Assembly: GCF_021440195.1 (NCBI RefSeq)
Contig: NZ_JAJTSZ010000004.1
Coordinates: 186,001 to 250,000 of the forward strand
Reading direction: 5' to 3'
Origin: Dyadobacter sp. CY356
Lineage (GTDB): Bacteria > Bacteroidota > Bacteroidia > Cytophagales > Spirosomataceae
DNA: 64,000 nucleotides
Each line of letters opens with the position of its first letter. The stretch's first letter is position 1. The notes under the pieces are model-generated. The model was not told where the DNA came from and searched no databases. It worked only from the letters and a program-made list of their open reading frames with translations. Shown here piece after piece: positions 58,442-64,000 of this stretch. The translations under genes and the position numbers were made by a program.

Positions 58442-58859
58442 CCTGGATACAGAAATTTTAAATCAGTCGATTGGCAGTGAAATAGAGTACTATGAGTTGT
58501 GGGATCCACTTATTGGAGAATTCAGAAGAGGAAAAAGCTTCATACACGGTATTTACAAGGATGATAGCGGAGCAACAAAAATATATGCCGATTTAATATG
58601 GGGTAACGATCTGGATTCAATTGTGGAAGACGATGGTGGCTTTTGTTTCGAAAACGGATCCTATATCTACCTGGCACCCGAACCTTTTCAACTTTATAAA
58701 ATAACCTGGCTTAATAATTTAGCATTACAAGAGCAAAAGGTAATTCCCGCAGATACACTTTTAGATGTTGATTTTACGGCCAGGCTTTTTACAAGCAATG
58801 AATATAATGCTGTCAGAATAAACTTAGATGGTACAAATTATAACCCCCTCACCCAATAA
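58425..58859 (+). CDS. Hypothetical protein of the umuDC operon, 144 residues
   Basis: I chose the ATG at 58425; the frame also has a GTG at 58419. A soluble acidic protein (starts MSGFVNLDTEILNQSIGSEI, contains LIWGNDLDSIVEDDGGFCF). No family recognised. It overlaps the preceding gene by 17 bases and shares the A of TAATG with the glycosylase gene, so translation is coupled on both sides. Confidence 0.75.
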   Translation: MSGFVNLDTEILNQSIGSEIEYYELWDPLIGEFRRGKSFIHGIYKDDSGATKIYADLIWGNDLDSIVEDDGGFCFENGSYIYLAPEPFQLYKITWLNNLALQEQKVIPADTLLDVDFTARLFTSNEYNAVRINLDGTNYNPLTQ

Positions 58860-59641
58860 TGCCTGAGATACCAGAACTAATTGTTATTGCCAAAACCCTT
58901 CAAAAACATTTTAAGGATGAGAAGGTGAAGAAGATAGAATTTCAATGGACAAAGCGGCTCAATGCTAATGAAGATGAATTTACTGAGGCACTGAAAGGCG
59001 CAGAATTAAAATCTGTTGACAGGGATGGAAAGGAGATTCATTTACATTTCGATAATGGAAATGTGCTGGGGATACACCTGATGCTAACCGGCAAAATGTA
59101 TCTACTGCCGACAGAAGAAAATATCAATAAGCCAATTTTTAATATTGTTTTCAGTAATGGTGGCGGGATTGCCGTTTCCGATATTATTGGGCAGGCAAAA
59201 CCAATTCTAAATCCGCCTTTAGGGAAAGTGCCAGATATATTGTCAAAGGATTTTACGCTTGACTATTTAAAATCGATACTTTCAAAATCTTCTTCACCAA
59301 TTAAAACTATTATGACAGACCAGAAGAAAATCAAGGGGATAGGTAATGCCTATGTAGATGAAATACTTTGGGATGTCAAAATTTCGCCTTTTACGCCATC
59401 AAAGAAAATTCCGGAGGATAAGATCAAAGAGCTATACGAAGCCGTTCCGAAGATTACAAAAGCCGCGTATAATGCTATTGAAAAACGTAATGACCCGAAA
59501 GACGTATTCGCGATGAATAATAAGGACCATCGTTTCGTACACAACTCTAAGCTAACTAAAACTCCTGATGGTGAAGAAATTATTGTAGGTAAAGTTGGGT
59601 CCGCCAAGACTTATTATACCAAAAGTCAAATATTGTATTAA
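58859..59641 (+). CDS. Zinc-less Fpg/Nei-like DNA glycosylase
   Basis: 260 residues. The catalytic N-terminus MPEIPEL has Pro2 and Glu3, as in Fpg/Nei. The helix-two-turn-helix motif is GIGNAYVDEILWDVKISPF. The C-terminal finger (VGKVGSAKTYYTKSQILY) has the family shape but none of the four zinc-binding Cys, as in zinc-less finger members such as NEIL1. It would remove oxidised bases and leave a cut or an abasic end, giving substrate for the SRAP protein. Coupled to the previous gene (TAATG). Confidence 0.93.
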   Translation: MPEIPELIVIAKTLQKHFKDEKVKKIEFQWTKRLNANEDEFTEALKGAELKSVDRDGKEIHLHFDNGNVLGIHLMLTGKMYLLPTEENINKPIFNIVFSNGGGIAVSDIIGQAKPILNPPLGKVPDILSKDFTLDYLKSILSKSSSPIKTIMTDQKKIKGIGNAYVDEILWDVKISPFTPSKKIPEDKIKELYEAVPKITKAAYNAIEKRNDPKDVFAMNNKDHRFVHNSKLTKTPDGEEIIVGKVGSAKTYYTKSQILY

Positions 59642-59658
59642 TCTAAAATCTAAAACTA

Positions 59659-60195
59659 ATGGTTGATCACATTTACCTGCTCCCAGAACCAAACGAAAGA
59701 GATCCTGATGCAGATTTTCATTTTGCAGCTGGCCCGGGAAAGATGCCAGCTGAAAACGATTTACTAAACACATTCTCAAATAATATTTCGGAAACAATCG
59801 ATGAATACTTCGAAGATTCGGATATATTTGATCCCTTTGCTCCTGAAAAACAGATTGATGACGTCTATTTATATTTTATTTTTAACTATCTGAGAGTACT
59901 TCAAGACTATATTCATGAACAGGTAACTAAAAACTCGGAAGCAAGATTTATAATTTTGCACTTTGATTACTTCTACGGTCATTTCGCCAGAACAGTCAAA
60001 GGAGAAACAAGAAAAATCCAGAGAACACTCAATCTAATTGATGAATTATTTAATTGTTTTGACAAAAACAAATCAGTAGAAAACCTGGAATCATTTGAAA
60101 ATGAAGAATCGTTAATTGAATATTATCAAGCTGTAAAAAGTTTATATCATGGTAATCCTGAGCTTTATCTGGAAGTGATTGGGAAATACTTATAG
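59659..60195 (+). CDS. Hypothetical protein, 178 residues, after the glycosylase gene
   Basis: An acidic helical protein (starts MVDHIYLLPEPNERDPDADF; helical core VYLYFIFNYLRVLQDYIHEQ). No signal peptide, no family recognised. It starts 17 bases after the glycosylase gene and is probably co-transcribed. Confidence 0.7.
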   Translation: MVDHIYLLPEPNERDPDADFHFAAGPGKMPAENDLLNTFSNNISETIDEYFEDSDIFDPFAPEKQIDDVYLYFIFNYLRVLQDYIHEQVTKNSEARFIILHFDYFYGHFARTVKGETRKIQRTLNLIDELFNCFDKNKSVENLESFENEESLIEYYQAVKSLYHGNPELYLEVIGKYL

Positions 60196-60257
60196 AAAGT
60201 GCTGACAAGTAAAGTGTTGTCAGAAAGTTGTAGGTCTTTACTTTTAACCATCTTACC

Positions 60258-60800
60258 ATGGACGCAAAATCAGTTCATCTTCAAGCTCAAATAGAAAGGT
60301 CCGTGAATCACCGCTCGGATTTAATGGAACGCCTCAGCCCAGCAGCTACCGGTTATGCCTGGCTGGTGAATACATTCCTGAATCAGGATGGTACAACATA
60401 CTTCCATCAGGTAGACGCAGAATTATCTGCCACTATTAATCTTGACGAACTATCTGATCTTAGTCGTGCAATCCTGATAAGAGATTTCTTGAGAAAAGAA
60501 TATAGTTCGGAAAGATTTCCTGGAATATTACGTGTTCAAAACTTAGCCTTCACTCATTTTGAATTGGCGGACCTAGCCTCCGAATATTTCCAAGGTTCAG
60601 ACTTGCCAGCGCAAATGCACTTATCAGAAATAACAGTTCCTGTAGATCGATTTAAAGACGAAATACTGGACGGAAAGCGTCCCTTCATAGTAATGGTTGA
60701 TCGTGGTAGCATATTTGAAGTATGGGGGCATCAATCGCCAGACTATATGGAAGTTTATTCCTATAATGAAATCTCCTATCAGCCAAAGGCTAAACAGTAG
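60258..60800 (+). CDS. Hypothetical protein, 180 residues
   Basis: A soluble protein (starts MDAKSVHLQAQIERSVNHRS) with a helical front and a beta-containing rear (PFIVMVDRGSIFEVWGHQS). No family recognised. It lies 62 bases after the preceding gene on the same strand and could be the last gene of the operon or a separate unit. Confidence 0.65.
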   Translation: MDAKSVHLQAQIERSVNHRSDLMERLSPAATGYAWLVNTFLNQDGTTYFHQVDAELSATINLDELSDLSRAILIRDFLRKEYSSERFPGILRVQNLAFTHFELADLASEYFQGSDLPAQMHLSEITVPVDRFKDEILDGKRPFIVMVDRGSIFEVWGHQSPDYMEVYSYNEISYQPKAKQ

Positions 60801-60907
60801 ACAGCCACCATTTGGGCTGTTGATCAAATAGTGGCAAGTTCGGAAGGTATTAAGTTGTGGAATAAACTAAAAAGAGAAGAATCCAGGTAAATAATATTTC
60901 CCTATCG

Positions 60908-61456
60908 TTATAATTCAGTTTTCATATAGATATCGGCAGACCGAACTGAAATACCAACCGAATAAAGATCAACCGTATCTTGCACATCAAATAATTGCCA
61001 AAGGCTTTCATCCATTTTACGCCATATTTGGATTTCCATTTTGTTTGAGTTTACCAACATGTATTCCTTCAATGTAGGCGACGACTGGTAAACTTTTAGT
61101 TTGATTTCCCGATCCCAGAACGCTGATTGTTCAGTATATACTTCACAAATAAGTGTTGGGTTAGTAATTGTGTTTTCGTCAAGATGATCATATTCATTTT
61201 TTCCTCCAACCACCAAAATATCTGGATATCCATAGAATTTCATATCGGTAATACTTATCCGCTGAGTTGTAGAATAGGAATGAGATCTTGTCCCTTTTAT
61301 TGCTAAACCTATCTCAGCCGAGCAATTTGATTTGATAAGATTATGAGCTGGATTAGTAATAGGTAAATTATAGATTATACCATCATAAAACTCAGTTCTT
61401 TGGCCTGCTATTTGATCCAAGGTTAAATACTCTTCAACTGCAACTTTATTTGGCAT
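60908..61456 (-). CDS. Uma2/DUF820-type PD-(D/E)XK nuclease
   Basis: 182 residues. Family motifs: LTLDQIAGQRTEFYDGIIY, then PDILVVGG (catalytic Asp region), NPTLICEVYTEQSAFWDRE (Glu), LKVYQSSPTLKEYMLVN and DLYSVGISV. Uma2 proteins are predicted nucleases of uncertain role, frequent in cyanobacteria and Bacteroidota. It is the only minus-strand gene here and ends about 107 bases from the 60258 gene, on the opposite strand. Confidence 0.9.
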   Translation of the reverse strand: MPNKVAVEEYLTLDQIAGQRTEFYDGIIYNLPITNPAHNLIKSNCSAEIGLAIKGTRSHSYSTTQRISITDMKFYGYPDILVVGGKNEYDHLDENTITNPTLICEVYTEQSAFWDREIKLKVYQSSPTLKEYMLVNSNKMEIQIWRKMDESLWQLFDVQDTVDLYSVGISVRSADIYMKTEL

Positions 61457-61501
61457 GGTAGTTTACAATTTTGTGCAAAAATAAATTTTATTAAGCGATG
61501 T

Positions 61502-61801
61502 ATGAAAGTTACCATAACAGACAGTGACGGGATCCCAGTAGCATATATAAGTCAAAACATCACCGTTATAGGTTGGACTCATGAACAGGCAGTGGAGAGT
61601 TCACCCTACTTACATGTGATATTAAATGACCTAATTAAAAACAACAAAATAGAGATTGTACTCGAAGTACCTAAATTCGGAATTTATATTTATAAAATAC
61701 CAGGTGCCGATATGGAGAAGGCGTCGACCTTTTCTTTTTTAGTTGATATTGATTTGCAGATGGATATTTACAGCATCGCTGGATCATGCAATTTTGATTA
61801 A
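61502..61801 (+). CDS. Hypothetical protein, 99 residues
   Basis: A small protein (starts MKVTITDSDGIPVAYISQNI) that begins 45 bases from the divergent Uma2 start. It shows mixed alpha/beta character with no signal peptide or family I recognise. The ATG is good and the composition normal. Confidence 0.6.
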   Translation: MKVTITDSDGIPVAYISQNITVIGWTHEQAVESSPYLHVILNDLIKNNKIEIVLEVPKFGIYIYKIPGADMEKASTFSFLVDIDLQMDIYSIAGSCNFD

Positions 61802-62364
61802 ACCTGCTTATTCCTGAATTAAATAAGCATAATGCTCTGTCCTGTACTTATCATTCAGCTCGCTTTTTGCCGTATTTTTTCAAAGTGGGTAAAAATCTTA
61901 GAAACACAAGTATAGCTGCCACTTTGTTAGAGCCTGCCGTGGCAATCATACGATAAATGCAGCTAAAATAGATCATAAGAAATTTATCAAAATAAAGCGA
62001 GCATTTCAACCTCCCGTTTTGTTAAGCATTTGCATAAGGCGGTTACATAGAGAAATAGTACAGAGCAGAAATCTGGATGTTTTCAGGATTATTTCCTACG
62101 CAGAAGTTCTTGAGTACTGCCGGATTGTTGATTTTATAAGTTTTGCATGAAAAATACCATGTTAGTAATTATTTCCAAAAACAATTTATTCCTTTCAGTT
62201 ACACTATCCTCCCAAGCAAGTAGTCGATTATGATGAATATTTAAACTTCCACCACGTAGTAGCTGCAAAGCCACCAGCGGAAATTCATTAATATATTAAA
62301 ACATAATTAGAAGTTCAAAAATAGAGTCTGACAACGATTTTGCCGTCAGACTCTGTAATTTTTC
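61802..62364. other. Intergenic region before ardA end
   Basis: About 560 bases with no ORF of note. The only structure I find is the ardA terminator at 62323-62354. Confidence 0.5.
62323..62354 (-). terminator. Terminator of ardA
   Basis: Perfect 10-bp stem (62323-62332 with 62345-62354). On the minus strand it is followed by ATTTTTG, 10 bases after the ardA stop. Confidence 0.85.
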
Positions 62365-62922
62365 CTATATATCCAGGAAAATATGACCTTCGTATTCGGT
62401 GTAATCTCCCAAGAACATATCTCTTCCAAAGGCTTCATAATCGAAATACCTTTCCAACATTTGTGGCACTCCTTCCAGAAGGCCAATGTCTTCAATATAC
62501 TGGTAAGCAAATTCGGTTTTCGGATCTTTCATAGCTCCTCCGTAATATCCCTGATAGGCTTCATTGAAACCTTCCAGCGTTTCATCCAGTTCATTTCCAT
62601 TGGCTGGCCAGGATATGATATTCGAGCAGTATAATTCAAAAGCCTCTGCTCCTTGATTATCCATTTCAGAAACAGTTTGAAAGTACCTGAATGTGTCTTC
62701 ATGAAGACTGCATTCTGATATCAAAAAGCTTGGAATATATTCCCAATCCTGAAACATTAATTCCGGTAAGAATTCATTTCTATGGTATTCATAGCAGTCT
62801 TTATAGAATTCTTCTGCATCAGCATAATCTGAGAGATCAAACCATTTTCCGAAAAGCGATCCTGAGTTGTACATCCCGTAAGTTCCTACATAAATTTTTG
62901 GAGTGTTTCTTAGATTTTTCAT
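62365..62922 (-). CDS. ardA: Antirestriction protein ArdA
   Basis: 185 residues from the ATG at 62922; the frame is open to 62985 but the extra 21 residues come from the structured leader. ArdA features are visible: KIYVGTYGMYNSGSLFGKWF, DLSDYADAEEFYKD, LPELMFQDWEYIP, a FNEAYQGYYGGAMKDPKTEF stretch, and an acidic DNA-mimic character overall (LGDYTEYEGHIFLDI). It blocks type I restriction enzymes when a plasmid or integrative element enters a new cell. It marks this part of the window as mobile DNA. Confidence 0.93.
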   Translation of the reverse strand: MKNLRNTPKIYVGTYGMYNSGSLFGKWFDLSDYADAEEFYKDCYEYHRNEFLPELMFQDWEYIPSFLISECSLHEDTFRYFQTVSEMDNQGAEAFELYCSNIISWPANGNELDETLEGFNEAYQGYYGGAMKDPKTEFAYQYIEDIGLLEGVPQMLERYFDYEAFGRDMFLGDYTEYEGHIFLDI

Positions 62923-62940
62923 GAGTGAAAACATTTGAAA

Positions 62941-63114
62941 TAGCTTAAGCCCGGCTTTGCGCCAAAGGGCAATCGCTTGTCCCACTCGAATGAAAAATGA
63001 CGGGGTTTATCCCCTTGGTTTCAGGCCCAGACGGCGGTTTAAGGAGCGGCCGCTAGCCGCGGTAAATAGCCGGATGACGAAGTGAAGGCTTGAAACCGTC
63101 ATTTTTCACTTCGT
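62941..63114. repeat. GC-rich structured region with nested inverted repeats upstream of ardA
   Basis: Inverted repeats found: TGAAAAATGACGG 62991-63003 with 63096-63108 (13 bp perfect); GGTTTCAGGCC 63017-63027 with 63087-63097 (10 of 11); ACGAAGTGAA 63077-63086 with 63105-63114 (10 bp perfect, competing with the first); GCGGC-N5-GCCGC at 63046-63060; and CTTTG-CGC-CAAAG near 62955-62967. It is much more GC-rich than its surroundings. Could be an ardA leader switch, an oriT or an attachment site. Confidence 0.75.
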
Positions 63115-64000
63115 AACTTTCGTTTGCACTAACTGGTAAACGTGCGGCTGTGTTATCTTACGGAAATCTGTTTAATTATTTGCCAGTTGAAAATTTGACG
63201 AACTACTTATTGGTTTTGTCCTATTTATAGCCAAATCAGAAAAGTATAAATTAACTATTCATTTTTTTGCGGCTATTCGTTATGACCTAGATTTATCAAT
63301 TCAATTACGACGCATTCGGCCGTCCGCTTCCCGCCCTCTTGAAAGTATCCCTGCATCCCCAAAGTAAGGTATAGTTTATGATATTGTATTAATCAGGATT
63401 AGCTATCCACATTCTAGCCTTACCTGAGAGGGTAATAGGCTTTGATTAGCTTAAGATCACATTACCGGAAATTTCCTCAAATTATGGCCAGTACATATAA
63501 AATGAATCTTTCAGATTTCCATCTTTTTTATACCAAAAATCATTTCAAATTCGTTTGTAAACGGCACTCCACCGCCCTCCTTCCTCATAAGAAGTACCGG
63601 TAGCTCACTCAAAATCCGAATTCCTTTCAAATTTCTCTGTGTAAGGCATATGCAGCCTATTCTATAATAAAACTCGTAACTAGTCAAATTAAAATTTATT
63701 CGTTTTATAGTCATCGTAATATTTTTTCTCCTGCGAAAACTCCATAAAAATCTGGTTTTGCGTTAATATTTATCGGACATTTGATACAGTACTTAGATTG
63801 GGAAAGTTGCATCAATAACTTGTTTTCTGACCTATTGTTTACAAGTGACAGGTGCCATTAACAGAGCGAATTATCTCACCATACGCTTCCAGACTTCTAT
63901 TTGCCCCAATTCTTAAAGCTCCTAAACAATTTTACTCCAACTAGCAGAGCTACTACTCAGCCAAAAAAAGAAAACCGAATAAAGCTCTCTGTTCATTCAT
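63115..64000. other. Right end of the window, no convincing gene
   Basis: About 890 AT-rich bases. A 67-residue minus-strand ORF at 63511-63714 has no family resemblance and no RBS-like context that I can defend. I see no RNA gene. Confidence 0.45.

Noticed and set aside
63511..63714. 67-residue minus-strand ORF near the right end
   Set aside because: No family resemblance, unusual composition, no neighbouring gene on that strand to support it.

Overview
The window looks like a chromosomal stretch of a Bacteroidota bacterium, most likely a Cytophagales member of the Dyadobacter/Spirosoma kind. This is inferred from gene content, not from a search. The signs are a SusC/SusD pair, a hybrid two-component regulator with a periplasmic propeller, LytTR two-component genes, a PadR-MacB-like permease with a prefix domain, a GntR(YtrA)-ABC operon, many secreted alpha/beta hydrolases and a modest GC content. 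Promoter-like sequences of the TTG / TAnnTTTG type fit the phylum.

Layout. 1-2731: the 5' part of a hybrid sensor-regulator that runs off the left edge. 3185-4627: a secreted M20 peptidase. 5185-7988: an autoregulated GntR/ABC transporter operon with a recognisable operator-promoter. 8157-13596: a small unknown gene, a secreted CBM9-like protein, a GH9 plus polysaccharide-deacetylase fusion, a small unknown gene and rpiA. 13685-17615: a CheB-CheR-PAS-histidine kinase fusion divergent from a stand-alone response regulator. 18403-25293: secreted hydrolases, a ThuA-domain protein, a pseudo-receiver, a lysine-rich micro-protein and an 8-unit short tandem repeat array that ends in a strong hairpin. 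25536-29686: katG, an SDR protein and a predicted ATPase. 29770-36748: an outer-membrane protein and lipoprotein pair, a type I secretion-like set (TolC-like, HlyD-like and an ABC membrane domain without its ATPase) and a membrane-anchored EEP phosphatase. 37041-44144: a four-gene operon susC-susD-GDPD-NPP that looks built for phosphodiesters rather than glycans.

44440-49640: a LytS/LytTR pair divergent from a TonB-dependent receptor, bracketed by two degraded tRNA-3'-end-like fragments. It may be an acquired islet. 50236-53228: a padR-permease pair with translational overlap, followed by an inverted-repeat-rich spacer.

53.5-64 kb is accessory DNA. Its core is a tightly packed plus-strand operon (55566-59641, perhaps to 60800): umuD, umuC, an SRAP/HMCES-type abasic-site crosslinker with a changed active-site position, two unknown small proteins, a zinc-less Fpg/Nei-like glycosylase and two more unknown proteins. 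Its promoter region carries a 12-bp direct repeat. Divergent from it are a 2'-5' RNA ligase-like gene and three small unknown genes. Further right are a Uma2-type nuclease, ArdA antirestriction protein and a GC-rich leader with nested, mutually exclusive inverted repeats. ArdA points to a mobile element. The damage-tolerance operon is the most promising candidate for an under-described system in the window.
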